DNA from: Sphagnum compactum
Lineage: Eukaryota > Bryophyta > Sphagnopsida > Sphagnales
Reading direction: 5' to 3'
DNA: 64,000 nucleotides
Assembly (NCBI GenBank): GCA_965153455.1
Contig: OZ234496.1
Coordinates: forward strand, 10,749,863 to 10,813,862
Shown here: positions 46,215 to 58,462 of the stretch, piece by piece
Position numbering within the stretch: position 1 is the stretch's first letter
Layout: each line of letters begins with the position of its first letter
Program-made: the position numbers and the translations under genes
Notes under the pieces: model-generated
The model's input: the letters and a program-made list of their open reading frames with translations, nothing else
The model's database searches: none
What the model was told of the DNA's origin: nothing

Positions 46215-47549
46215 ATGGCGGTCTTGAGGAGTTTTGTTTGGGTTGCGGTTCTTGTCTTGAGCTTGGGGACGATGATTACGGCGGATGAAGGTGGGGTGCC
46301 GTCTCTGCAGGATCTGGAAAACAAGCATCTTCTGGTGAAGGAGATCTTGGAGTTGAGATCACAGGTAACAGATTTGAAGATTGTTGTGAAGGACCAGGAT
46401 TCGAGCTTGAAAATGAAGGACAAGAATATTCAGGTTTTGGAGACAAAGCTGCAAAAGTTTCAAAATCAGACCAAAGGGTGGGGAGATGCAGAATCCAAAC
46501 TCGCAGCAGCGCTCACTAAAATTAGCGCACTTGAAGCTGAGACTGCCGGTTTGAAGGCAACCTCGGAGCGACTGAAAGTGGAGCAGGAAGAGCTCAAAAG
46601 ACTGGCAGAGAAGGCGGAGCTTACAGCAGCATTACAGTTGTCTGAGAAGGAGAAAGCATCAAAGGAGGTAGCAGCGCTCAAATCACGTCTTCAGAAAGCT
46701 GAGAAAGCTCTTCAAGTTGCAGAGTCGGCAGTACTGAAATTGCGGACAGAGATGACAGCAAAAGCCAAGGACTTGGCCAAGTCTACCAATGCTTGGTTAC
46801 CTCCATGGGCAGCCATACAAGCTTCCAAGCTCCAGGACATGGTTTCCTCAAGATGGGTAGCCCATGGAGAACCAGCAGTGAGGAAAGTACAGCAGACACT
46901 GCAAGCAAAAGCATCTCAAGCTCAGAAATTCACCAAACCCTACTGGAGATCCACAAGAAGATTCTTCAAGAAAAAGGTATACCCTGTGATCAGACCTGGC
47001 TGGAAGAGTCTGAACCATGCAATGGTACCGTATCTGAACAGCATACAGAAATTGGGTACACAGTTCTTGGATGCAAGTAAAAGGAAACTATCTCCCTTTC
47101 TCTCCAAGATGCAGCAAATAATTGATCCTTACATGAAGATCATGAGGGAGAAGAGCCAACCATTTGTGGATCAAGCAGCAGGATTTCTGGCTCCCTATTT
47201 CCAGAAAGTTAAGGCCATGGCAGGACCTTACTTGAAGCAGGTGACAAGTTATCACAAGCAGCTGCAGAAGACAGTGAAAGCAACAATGAAGGGGAATGAG
47301 TTTTTAGCCAGCTTTGCAAGTAAGGAAGTGATCTGGTTCGTGGCGTCAATGTTACTGGCACTTCCTACTGTTGGTATACTCTTTCTCTTCTCCTCCATGT
47401 TTGGTCCCAAGAAGCGAACTAAGCGTCGTGGTGGAAGCAAAAGCAATAGCAACCACCGCAGCAGTGGAAGCTCTCTTCAGAAAAAATCTCGAAGACCTAA
47501 GCAGTCAGAAGGAAAGAGTGCTGCAAATTCCAAGCTGGTCTCTGAATAA
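46215..47549 (+). CDS. Secretory coiled-coil single-pass membrane protein (At2g24420-like)
   Basis: 444 aa from ATG 46215; the frame is open from 46086. This ATG is preferred because it starts a signal peptide (MAVLRSFVWVAVLVLSLG, cleavage near ITA/DEG). A possible 3' splice site (CCATGCAG) precedes it, suggesting a leader intron. Residues about 27-190 are a heptad-rich coiled coil (LKIVVKDQ, LEAETAGLKA, KEVAALKSRL). Then come WVAHGEPAVRKV and repeated PY/PFxxK units (KPYWRS, DPYMKI, APYFQKVK, GPYLKQV). A membrane segment lies at about 372-394 after KEVIWFVASML, followed by a very basic tail. This architecture matches a plant family annotated as myosin-heavy-chain-like or DNA-repair-ATPase-related; its function is unknown, and the name does not imply enzyme activity. 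No introns interrupt the coding part. It is tail to tail with the next gene. Confidence 0.9.
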   Translation: MAVLRSFVWVAVLVLSLGTMITADEGGVPSLQDLENKHLLVKEILELRSQVTDLKIVVKDQDSSLKMKDKNIQVLETKLQKFQNQTKGWGDAESKLAAALTKISALEAETAGLKATSERLKVEQEELKRLAEKAELTAALQLSEKEKASKEVAALKSRLQKAEKALQVAESAVLKLRTEMTAKAKDLAKSTNAWLPPWAAIQASKLQDMVSSRWVAHGEPAVRKVQQTLQAKASQAQKFTKPYWRSTRRFFKKKVYPVIRPGWKSLNHAMVPYLNSIQKLGTQFLDASKRKLSPFLSKMQQIIDPYMKIMREKSQPFVDQAAGFLAPYFQKVKAMAGPYLKQVTSYHKQLQKTVKATMKGNEFLASFASKEVIWFVASMLLALPTVGILFLFSSMFGPKKRTKRRGGSKSNSNHRSSGSSLQKKSRRPKQSEGKSAANSKLVSE

Positions 47550-47637
47550 GTGCATGTTCAAATCACATGTGCTATTTCTCTAAGGTTTGAGCAGTGGTAC
47601 GGTCAGGATCCTGGTCATTTTTCTTCAAAAAAACAGC

Positions 47638-48130
47638 CTTGAATGTCATGGTCTTTGTGGATCAACGGTTTTCTCTTCCAGACAGGGATGGCAATTGCAT
47701 TTGTTTATGCAATGTACAATGGGGATAGTGGTTTTCTTCAAGGACACAGCTTTGAATGTCATGGTCTTCAAGCATCAACAGTGGTTTTCTTCAAGGACAG
47801 TTTTGAATGTCACAGTCTTTGAGCATCGATGGTGAATGTCATGGTCTTCAAGCCACATCAATGGTTTCCTCTTCTAGGCAAGCATGGCAATCAGGCTTTT
47901 TTACTGAGAGTCCAGTTATGGTAGTGTGAGACATTCTTAGAGTAGAGTGCAGCAGTCTGGTTGCAAATGTTAATGTGAACTGCAGGTTGCTCTTTCACTG
48001 TAGATCAGTACTCACGTTACAAAGTCCAGTTCATGTACTTGAGGAAAGTGATGAAATTTACAGGGTTACATCTTATCAGAGATCAGAACTGGCATTGCAA
48101 AGTCTAGTTCATGTACTTTGAGGAGAGTGA
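47638..48130 (+). repeat. Tandem repeats in the 3' flank
   Basis: GAATGTCATGGTCTT(C/T) recurs at about 47642, 47753, 47806 (variant) and 47834, each followed by a CATCAACGGTTTTCTTC-like segment. Further on, AAGTC(C/T)AGTTCATGTACTT is doubled at about 48020 and 48099. Probably within or just after the 3' untranslated region of the coiled-coil gene. Confidence 0.75.
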
Positions 48131-48139
48131 TATGAGGAT

Positions 48140-49098
48140 TTCTATTTGTGCAGGTTGTAAGCTTCTTGTAAGTAGAGCTTGAGGTATTTGTTCATCAGGC
48201 AAGGAAATGAGTTCCTTTGCAGCATGTTTTGACATATGACAAGCTATCGTCCAAGCAAAAACATTGGGCTAGTCTCTAGTATACAGCACTGACAGGATAA
48301 GTATATGCGGATTAGTACAACATGAGTAACAAAACTAGAGACTTGCAAGCTACTTGTGCTTCTTATGTTTTGAATTGCTGGAGCAGGTGAGGAATGTAAA
48401 TCTTAGTTGGTACTTAGAGAAGGCAGAAACAAACAGAGGAAACAGAATATACCCCACACAAGATTTCCTATACATGCATAGGCTCTGAAGCTCCTGAAGA
48501 CCTGAATTAGGAATGCAATACTGTACCAGAACTGATGATCTGATAAAGAAAAGAATCCACAACAAACCAATTTCTCAATGCAAGAGTGCAATCCCAACAA
48601 GATCATGCAATCATCAATCTTCTCATCTCAAATTTTGTCATCATACCCCAGGCCAACCATTGTAAGTTATGTGCCCTTGGCCATAGTATTACTACTGGGC
48701 AATCAACAAAAGAAAATTTGACATTAGGTCATCTCAACACTATGGTGCAGAGCTGTGTTCCCAAAGGAGTCTAAAAGAAAACTTGTATATCACAGATTTG
48801 ATGGAGACAACAAAAACAAGCCTACCTGAAGCATTACAGGATTTACCCATTGACAGGGCATTATGGAAGCAGTCAAGCAAAAGGTAATGAAGTTGTGTCT
48901 CCCCACTATCAACAGTAGGCTAACCTTGTCCTTCCAAAAAATTAGAAATTGTAGTCAAATTCCAGTCCAGGTATGTATGAGTGGTATGCTGAGCTCATCC
49001 ATTCAAGAAATTGACCCAAAAACAACCCTGATTTGTGCAGTCCACTGCAATTTGAAGTCCTCACAGTGACGAGGTAATTTGAGTGTGCAAAGATGAGA
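48140..49098. other. Convergent 3' region between two genes
   Basis: No coding exon recognised. It separates the 3' ends of the coiled-coil gene (+) and the export-factor-like gene (-), so both 3' untranslated regions should lie here. No clear polyadenylation site can be fixed by eye. Confidence 0.5.
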
Positions 49099-51651
49099 TT
49101 AAGCAGCTGGCCTCCAACCACCACCTCTCCTGCGGCCCCCCTGTTGAGCTGGTGCTGCTTGCTGGGCATTGTTGCGGATGCTTGCAAATAGAGAATCCAA
49201 TGTTTTAGGTCTCTGGTTCTGCACCTGATTATTATAACAAGGTTGGGTCAGTTATGAAAAACCAATTCATAAAAAGAAAGTTCTATTTTACAACTGAGCT
49301 CAATTGATTGTTGCTTATTACCTTTGGTGGAAATCAAATCCAATCAGGCATTCCACATTCACAGTTCAGAAAGCCATGGTCAGGAAACATTTTTTCCTGT
49401 CAATCCTTTAAGCTGGTAGTGTTGCTCAGTGACACTGTAAGGTAGAACAAGTATGCTCAACTGCTGAATATGGACTGTACTTGAAACACTCAAATACAAT
49501 CAAAATGTCATCCACAGTAAATACCTGGTTGGAGTTCTGGGCTACTGATGTAGCTTGTCGGTTAGGACCAGCGATTGCCTTCCTCCTGCCAAATGTTCCT
49601 GAAGGCCTGCCTGCTCCATTTCTGCACAAACTACTAAGACTGGTCATGCAATTTTACCATGAAATTGTGATTACAACAAACTTGTGACTCTCCAATGAAC
49701 CAAACTCTGTGAAAACAGAGGAGTAGAAACATACCACATTGCCCATCTGGACAAGCTTTCTACCTGTGATGCAGGCTCAAGTACAGAATGGAAGTTACAA
49801 TAAGAAAGAAAGTCCCTCTTGTTCAAAAGCTTAGAGAGATATCCAAAATGTAGCAGCTGGAGATCCTCTGGTATGGAAATAAACCACCAAGGTACTCATA
49901 ACTTGTGCGTACAGAGGCTCAATCCTCAGGTATCCAGAAAGACACCTTCTGTCCTTGGGGTCATCAACTGGGTCTGGTAGTATTCAAGCCCGTGCACTCC
50001 TCAATCAAGAGATGCAATTGCAACTTCATGCAAACCAGATGTGCAACCTTCTATCACTTGTGGGCACCACATGTGTATGTCAAGACCATGTGCGGCATGA
50101 CGGGTGCAGCTTTCAATCAATAAAAAAACTTCCTTCCAAGGCCCGCTATCACCAATATACTTGCATCCATGGGCAGGAGAAAAAAGGGGCCCTTGATCAT
50201 ATGCCACCTTCATGACACAAACTTAGATACAGTCTGCTAGAAGACTCCAGCAGAACCTCTACAACCATCACCATCTTCAAGAATTTTGGCCAAGAGTGTC
50301 ATTGAGCCACACATTCCACTGATGAGGAGTATCTTCAGTGGATCAGGGCAGACAGCACAAGCGGCATGCACAAACAAGCAACACCACTACACAGGAAATC
50401 TGGTAGCTTTAAGAGAGGATTTGATCGAGAATCTTCGATCACACCAGCCACTCACTTGCTAGGGTTATTGACAACTAAGATCTTCATGTTTCCAGCAGCA
50501 GCAGCATATGTGTTTGCAAGTTTCTGGCCATTGCGCCTCCTTCCTGGAGCATTTCTCCGTCCAGGTTCACTGCAAACCCACAAGAGAAAGTCAAGTAGAC
50601 CGCTCAACAGCTATAGCATTTGATACTGCAAGTTTGTCTGCTTTCTCACTATATGTGCTTTCCAACATTGAAAAAGGAAAAGCCACAAGTACAGAACTTA
50701 AGAACTTTAGATTCATCAGGGAACTTTACAGTGTAAAAAAGCTGCACCTGTTGTTCATGAATTGCCTGCTTCTTGTGTTGACCGGAGCAGCAAAAGCTTT
50801 CTTTGAGGCAGCCTGAGTTACAGGAAAACTTACACCTCCATTGTTGGATCTTGCTTGAGCAAGTTTTCCCTGCTCATCAAAACAAGCAAAAGTGTTCAGC
50901 ATATTTACAATGCCCTCATTACTGAATATTTAGAGATACCATCAGAAGCATCCAGAGACAAATCCTGCAAAGCAACTGTGGCTTCACATCAAGTCTCCTG
51001 GCCAGATCTGGTGATCAAATAGGTAGTAGAGGCAGACAATCCTACCTGTCTCATGCTTGATGAGCGTGAAGCCACTGACTTCTGAAGGGCAGCTTTTGCC
51101 CCTGGACCATTTAGCTTCCTGTTCCCATTCTTGATCTGCAAAAAAGGAACACGGTGTACAAGACTAAATACAACAACAGAGTTTAATGTAAGAGAAGAAG
51201 CGAAAGATACGAGGGTCCTCTGAAAGAAAGCAATCGATTCTACCGAGTTATGATACTTACTGCAGCACGGTGCGTCTTCCCCTTCTCTTTCTTGGTGTGT
51301 TTTATGATGTCATCTGCATCATACCCAGTGAGCACACAAGTAAAGACCTCCGTCAGGAAAGAGAACTATTCTCTAGCACCTAGTGACAGATGCGGTACTC
51401 TACTCCGGCAGCACCGCCTCTTACCTATCGCTCGCAACATCACTAGGGTGTACGTAGGAAAAAACAAGATCACGGCCAACGAGGATATCGCCACATGGTG
51501 TAGCTCCGCAACTAGGAAAACGGCAAGAAAAAGAGGCCGGAAACCTTAACCCTTAACAACCGAGGAGGAAATCTGACAAAACAACCTCTCTCAACAAGCT
51601 TCCTTTGGAAACGAACTGCAAGCGGAAGTGCTTACCTAGGCTCATTGACAT
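49099..51651 (-). CDS. UAP56-interacting mRNA export factor-like protein (UIF/UIEF type)
   Basis: Seven minus-strand exons rebuilt by reading: 51651-51636, 51313-51261, 51135-51046, 50869-50748, 50569-50456, 49621-49525 and 49224-49099 (stop TAA), with GT..AG introns of 322, 125, 176, 178, 834 and 300 bp, giving 205 aa. The first intron splits a codon so that MSMSLDDIIKHTKKEKGKTH results, a textbook UAP56-binding motif as in UIF and ALY. The middle is basic and Asn/Arg/Gly-rich (IKNGNRKLNGPGAKAAL, GRRNAPGRRRNGQK, GRRKAIAGPNRQ). The last exon reads RPKTLDSLFASIRNN then an Arg/Gly-rich end, GGRRRGGGWRPAA. No RRM domain is seen, which argues against ALY/REF. By analogy it would link the helicase UAP56 to mRNA for nuclear export. 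Exon calls rest on splice sites and unbroken frame; the exact family name is less certain. Confidence 0.8.
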
Positions 51652-52450
51652 CTTCTGTTCTGTAGAACCCATAGAGAAATCCATATTTGTCGGAGGATTG
51701 AAAGCTGCCATGGGTTCTAAATCGCTGCACCAAGATCACAAATCCTCTTTTAAAAGGCACACGCTAAAGATCAAAAACTGCAGAAAACACCGCAAGCAGG
51801 AAGACCTTTCTTTCGGGACACGCTAGGACAAAAAGCCCGCCGCGACACCCGAGAGAGAGGAAAAAAAACACAACACCAGGAAAAGAAGGACGCTTCTTTC
51901 GCCTTTGATTCAATCCCCTACTTCCAAGCCAACGTTGCAACAGAGCTCCCTCCAACAACCGACTGCTCAATGGCCAAAAAAGCTGAAAAACTCTGTTCTA
52001 CACCGACAACCACGGGAGGAGTCACGGCACACACAGACACACAACACCCTCAGACGTGCGGAGCAAGTTTTCTCAGAAACTCCAAAGGAAAAACCAGAAA
52101 AAAATAAATAGAAGATTTCCCGGATAATTTCCTTGCTACTCAGGCAATAGAGAAACGGCCACTCTACACTGCTCCTTGCAATAGAAAAATCAGCAAACAA
52201 CTCCAAAAGAGAAACTGATAAATAGATTGAAATTCTGCGACAAGGGGATGGGAAAAGCTCAGAATCAAGGATCGAGAGACACGACCTAACCAAACCAGGT
52301 CAAATCTAACTCCAATCCCTGGTTCGATCCCAACCACCGTCAAACCTAACTTACATCCTTAGTTAGATCTAACCCGAGTTAGATCCTAACCACGATCTAA
52401 CTTGGGTTTCCCATTGGCGCGGTCCCACCTTGACTCAACGATTTCTCATG
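51652..52450 (-). promoter_or_regulatory. Upstream region of the export-factor-like gene
   Basis: GC-richer than its surroundings, without a convincing coding exon. It should hold the 5' leader and promoter of the minus-strand gene. At 52300-52410 variants of TTAGATCTAACC/CTAACTTGG recur about five times, a short degenerate repeat. No TATA box can be assigned confidently. Confidence 0.4.
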
Positions 52451-53400
52451 GCGCTGCGCATGACGCTCCAGATCGCGGCCATAATACGACCAATAGATTG
52501 CCGCTGTGTGTCTGCAACAATGAGATCCCTGGGAACGAGAATTTCCAAAACTCAATTGCGTGAATTGCTGAGAATGAGGTGCAATTCTTTCGTTTTCTGG
52601 TTGCTTGCGGGTTTTCCGTTTTCCTTCGCTGTTGTATCCAGTTGGTGGAAGTATTTTTGTCTTCTGTTCAGATCAAGCACTTCGATTCAAAACTTGTAAT
52701 GCAAATCATCATTGTTGTTGTTGTCGATCTTACAATATAGCACGGGAATGTGAGAGTTGCGGAGGTCCACAAATTGAGCTGGACATGTAGGAGTATTACT
52801 ACATCGTGCGTTCCAGAGATTGTCTAGAGAAAGACACAACAACCAATAAGCAATCTTTGTATGTGTTTAAGCTACGGGTGAATAGAAAAAGAGCATGGGG
52901 ATCATCAGATCAAAGTAGGAAGGGCATTGTGGGTATAGAAATTGGAGAGTGTAGAGAAGATAGCTCCAATATCTACACCACTTGCCTTGGAAACTTTCAA
53001 TGCGAGATCTGATAATGTGGAGGAGAATGTGTCTGTGCCTGTGCTTGCAGGTCTGATGTGCCCATGCTTTTGGTCATCTTCGACTTTGTTTTCTGTTTTG
53101 TCTCTAAGAGCATCTCCAACAGGAGGCATTAAAGCAGTTGGCAACTGCAAACTAGCGCCCCCGATAAAAAATCCCAATTCATGAATGCCCCAATGGTCAT
53201 CAAACCCTGCAAATAAGATGGTGGTGCCAGAAAATTTTCCACCAAGCTCCACATTTTGGTGCATTGTATCAAGCTCTAGAGGTGGCTTTGGAGAGGTAGT
53301 CAAAGCATGTTGACCAATTGTTTCTTTGGTTGTTTCGTGGGAGTTTTGTTGCTTGTAACAGCTATGGTGACACAAGAATCTGATACAATAGTGGCTGCAA
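52451..53400. other. Unassigned sequence, possible MITE
   Basis: The minus-strand frame at 52905-53375 (156 codons) has no recognised domain. It spans AGAGCATCTCCAACAGG at about 53107, a motif typical of the ends of plant MITEs, so it is probably repeat-derived. No gene is called. Confidence 0.35.
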
Positions 53401-56400
53401 AATCCAAAAAGGGAAAAAACTTAGTGGCAAAGGAGGAAAAACAATTGTGTAGGTTTGTTCTTCATGTTTAGTAGGATCCTATCACAGGGAATGGCCCAAA
53501 AAATCAAGCATTTTGGGAGCAAATAGCAGCACATTACAATTGTAATCAACCAGATTCCAGTGGAAAATGTCCAACTTGAAGCTTAGAGAGAAAGTGAGGA
53601 CTATTCAAACATGATGTCAAGTAAAACTCAAAAAATTAATTACAAAATGAATGTTATGCAAGTAAATTTAGAAGCAAACATGAGGATGAGCGTTTTAATT
53701 TATCATTAAATTCTTATCACAATAGATAAATTTCCCCCTAGTTTCAATTAACTAGAGCTTCATGAAACACAATTTAGTTCTATATGATATAACATTTGTT
53801 GAGTAATATAATGTAAATTTCATTATAAATGTATTTAATGGCTATGGTTTAAAAAGTCATTATTTTGAATATGTCTTAACTATATTATTATTATCATGCT
53901 AACATCCACCCCACATGGTTGTTGTTTTTTTTTAAAAACAAGTTTTTTTTTTTTTGAGCAAACTAACCCAATGTCATTGATGACAATGATTTTTTTGTTC
54001 CTTTCCAAAGGTGCCACAACTTCTTTCAAACCTATTTATAAGTATCATGGATAACAATGGAAGATTTTTTTCATTCTTCTTTGAGGGTGTTACAACTTTT
54101 GTCAAATCTAATTAATGTTGTTGACAACAATGGGTTTTGAATGTTTTAGATATATTTAAACTACCTATGGGGGTGAAAGCATGCTAAAGTAGACCAAAAA
54201 AGTAATCCTCCCAAAAAAAAAAACACAAATTTGTTATAAGTAGATTAGAAAATAAATGATGCTTTAAGATATTATCCTTTTGAACTACATGAGGGCATCA
54301 AATGTGATATGTTGAAGTTTTTGAAAGTTTAAAAAGTTGTATCAACCTTTTTAAAAACATACTTTCAATCTACTTTGCAAAATTTGCTAGTGTGTCCTAT
54401 TGTGAGAAAATAGATTCAAAGTAAGTCAAAAAAATTTAATTTGAAAATTTCACTCATATGTTGCATTTTGAAAGGGTATGGGGCATGTTTTAATGAATCA
54501 AACACATGCGATGCATTTTAGTAACATATCAAAAAACGTGTTTTGGATGCCAAATCTGAGTTTATGGAAAATTTACTTTCGAGGGGCTTCACATTGTCAT
54601 AATCCAAAAATTCAAATTCCACAAAATGTGTATCAAGGTGCATAATGGCTCAAACATTAATAACACATCATTTGAATTGTTTGATTTGGAAAATGTGCAA
54701 TATCAGCCAAAGTAATAAACGTTCACTAAATAAATAAATTGATAAAAGTAATAATATATGTTAAGAATGATCATATATGGTTTATCTAATATGACAAGTA
54801 CACCTCAAAATTTATGGCATGACTAAAATGCTTAAAATGCAAAAGATTCCAAATCTACTTTTACTTGTTGGTAGGGATCACCAATTGGTATACTTTATCA
54901 TGTTTTCACCCATTGTCATTGATGACAATAAGTTTTTGAAATAAATAAAAATTCAGTTTCAAGCACCTTAATTAACTTCCTGTAAACAACCTATTATCAT
55001 ACATGACAATGGGGTTGTTTTTAATAATTATCTATTTTCAAGGTGCCTTAATTTTTCACAAAATACATTTATAATGTTGTTGGAAACAATGGGGGGGGAA
55101 AACATTCATCTCATGACAACATTTTTTTGATGAAAATGATTTTAAAAATATTTTGGTCCATCATCATATTTTCCCTTATAGTCACATTATTTATCATTAT
55201 TAAATGACATTCAAGTTTGAAATATAAATATTTGGACAAGAAATGAAGATGGATATACATTTTATTTTATTTTATTTTTTAAAAATCATGGATGAATTTC
55301 ATCCAATGATTCTATTTATTTAATCCAACTCATAAATGAAATTCGTCCATCAAAAATTACATTCATGGTCCATAAAAATCATTCATCCATGGACACATTC
55401 ATCCATGTAGGTGGATTAAAATCACATTAAGCTTTAAGCTACAAGCTCACACTTTACGCTCATGCACAAACCATCTTTTGGTAGGTACTACATTTTAAAA
55501 AGCTACGATCATGGAGGATCAAAGTGCATTTGCAATTTTCACCTTTCCTTAAGACCAAGTAATGAACCAGGAAGTGAAAAAATACTTGTAATTATGGTGT
55601 TTAGAAAAGTTGGAAAAATTTTGGCATCAATTCACATTTGTTTCAACACCTACAACATTTGTGTCACCTACAACTATTTCAAATCTTTGAAATGTTGGAT
55701 CTCCATGTGAGATAATGCCTACACATGCAACAATGCTAGTTGCAACAACACCCCTTCCTACTATTATTTTAGATTTTCCAAGCATGTCAATGTTGACACA
55801 TACAACAACACCCTCACTTGTGCCACCACCTACAATCACTTCTAACCATGAGCTTAATGAAAAGATCCTTTACGATACATGGGCATAAAATTACATATGT
55901 GATATTCTCATTAAATATAATTAACAATGTGCAAGCACCTTTGGAAATACATTGATACTACAATATGTTTTCAAACAAAATGAACAATGTAGGCAAAATT
56001 GTGGGATTTTGATCAATATAGGCGTAATGGAAATTTTATTATCAATCAAAATGATTCACGCCTTTCATGGCCCACAAATGTGTCCTTTATTTTAGGCCAT
56101 AAATGATCCTTACATAATCCAGTGTTGCACAAAAAAAATAATATTCACAAACATTCTACGTAATTCATAAAAACAATCAACATGTCATCCAATATCGATG
56201 CTTAAACAAATATTCACCAAACATGGCGATGATGAAAATTAGTCACACAAAATGCATTCATAGCTTTGATGTCAATTGCATGATACATTTTCTAATTGCC
56301 TTTGCACATAACCACCATTTTTTCATTTTTGTGGAACCTTTTTAATATCATGTGCAAGTGTTTCCACAACTTGCACAATCCATAATTCTTTGCCTTCCTC

Positions 56401-57300
56401 TTCATCAATATAATCTTGCAACTACAAAAATAGTCACCTCTTCCATGCTTGGAACATTTTGGAACTATTATAAATTAGGAAAAAATGACATTGATGTTAA
56501 TTATGTGTGTTAAAAAAACATGTGTTTACAAGGAGTTTGAAGATGGCATTCAATCTATGTGTGCAAATGTCTGCAAGACATTCAACGAGGATACTTTATG
56601 TTTACAAGTGTTTGTGGGAAAAAATGATGATGAACATCGGATCCTTTTTACATTTGCCAAGGATCATGGGGTTCAAAGTTTATTCTTATGTTAAAAATTT
56701 ATAGGAATGGTAAGTGGGTGCCCTATTTTAATGATATTAAGGTAAAACCATAGTCAAAGGAGCCACCCAAGTGAGTGGACACTCCTTAAATTGCGTTTTG
56801 ACATGTTTAAAAAATCACAAGTGAAGCATAATAAGTTGGATCTTGTCATAATGTTTTTTGGAATATTTTCCATTAATTGCAAAGTTTACATGTTCAAAGC
56901 TTGACACAAGTCAAAAATATTTTTGCATGTTCAAAACATTTAAACCTCAAGAGTGGACAATCCTTGTTTTCTTCAAATGTCCTTTTTTTATATCAAATGT
57001 GTACCACACTCCTTATGAAAATTGGAGAGGATTTTAACATTGATGATTAAAAGGGCAAAAGGACTTGAACTAATGAAAATTGTTTTCATAACTCATTTGA
57101 GCACATTTGGCTCAAAAATGTTTTGATCTTGATAATTAATTGTGGATTTTGAAAATTTTGTGCCTTCAACAAAAGTTCATGTTTATGTGATAAAGGGTAT
57201 GAATGCATAATATAAAATAAATTTGTATTTATATCTAAAATGCAATGTTAAAAGAGGTACTCGAAATACAAATTTTAAAGTGATAAACCAACATACAAAC
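53401..57300. other. AT-rich intergenic sequence with diffuse repeats
   Basis: No gene. ATTGATGACAATG/ACAACAATGGG phrases with GAGGGTGTTACAACTTT or CAAGGTGCC segments recur at about 53970-54140 and 54910-55095. The segment 56925-57215 is a diverged relative of 31440-31715. Confidence 0.5.
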
Positions 57301-57340
57301 AACACGTGTCATGAGTAGTCCTTGGAAAAGGACTTTTACC

Positions 57341-57446
57341 TTGGCACCCCTAGCTCCTTTGACCTTGTTTTCACCCATTACACCTATTTATTATTGGCAC
57401 CCCTAGCTCCTTTGACCTTGTTTTCACCCATTACACCTATTTATTA
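57341..57446 (+). repeat. Perfect 53-bp tandem duplication
   Basis: The 53 bases starting TTGGCACCCCTAGCTCCTTT at 57341 are repeated without any difference from 57394. Because the surroundings are diverged repeats, this exact duplication must be recent, or an assembly artefact. Confidence 0.95.
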
Positions 57447-58460
57447 TCTCCCCATTGGAAATGTTTTAAGGTAAGAACATCACAAATTGTTGAAATTAAG
57501 TAGTGTGACCAAAAATGTGTTTAATAGTCAAATGGTTTCAAAATTGAATGCAAGTGGAGTCATTTTTTCTTTTGAATTTTTTTTTGAATTAGTTATGAAT
57601 TTTTAAATAGTTGTGATTGGGTAGCCCAACTTTGTCCTTAAATCACTTCATGACAATGTTTTGTTTTTGGTTTTTGAGAATTAGCCCTAGTGGCCCTACT
57701 GCCATGGTTGTGGTGTTCAAATGGCGAATAACCTACAATGATAGGAGCCTTGTTTGGCCCCACTCAAAGTTTTTCTTTTTTAAAATGTGGCTGCTAATTT
57801 AATTGGTGGGGTGAAGTTTGTGGCCTCCCCTCTATATTTGGAAGGGAAAATATTTGGCTATAAAGGGGTAACATTTGTGATTTTTTAAGCGATTATGAGA
57901 TTGCACAAGTGTGATTTTTGGCGCATGTTACATTTTTGTTTTCTAACTTTGGCCCCTACATTTGTTTTTTAGGAAACTTTTTGATGATCAATAAATAAAA
58001 AATGGAGGGGCTAGTTTGGTGCACATTACATAACACATTACAAATCCAATAATTAAAGAGCAAAACATTCATACAATTTACTATCCAACCTACAATACAA
58101 TATCATTAAACACACAAAACAAAGGTCATGGAGATTCACAACCGAAATGAATTCAAAGCAATTGAAACTGGCCTTTCTAGCTCAATTAACCTGCAATGCC
58201 ACACCAAGTCAACCTATAAATTTACAACTATGTAACACAAAATCCAAAGTCATGATACAAAGTAGGAAAAAAATTGCGAGTTGAGGGAAAGAGCATGTAG
58301 AACATGTTAGAATCATGGAAACAAAAGGGGCTACTATCTTGGCACTTAGGCATTGGGATTCAACAAAAATAAACAATGAACTAGCAAACATCTATTGGCA
58401 CAAAAAAATGGCAACCCTTTGCAGGACTTTTAAACGCTCTCACAAGAACCATTAATCACA
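57447..58460. other. AT-rich intergenic sequence
   Basis: No gene or clear repeat unit recognised. Small frames near 57617 and 58209 lack domains. Confidence 0.5.
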
Positions 58461-58462
58461 TG

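Noticed and set aside
50830-50860. 21-bp intron inside exon 4 of the export-factor gene (GTAAGT..CTCAG)
   Set aside because: Far too short to splice, and the reading frame is open straight through it.
52310-52340. tRNA B-box-like GGTTCGATCCC
   Set aside because: No matching A box, anticodon arm or acceptor stem nearby; it belongs to a short CTAACC-type repeat.
52905-53375. 156-codon minus-strand ORF
   Set aside because: It contains a MITE-end motif and no known protein motif; probably a chance frame.
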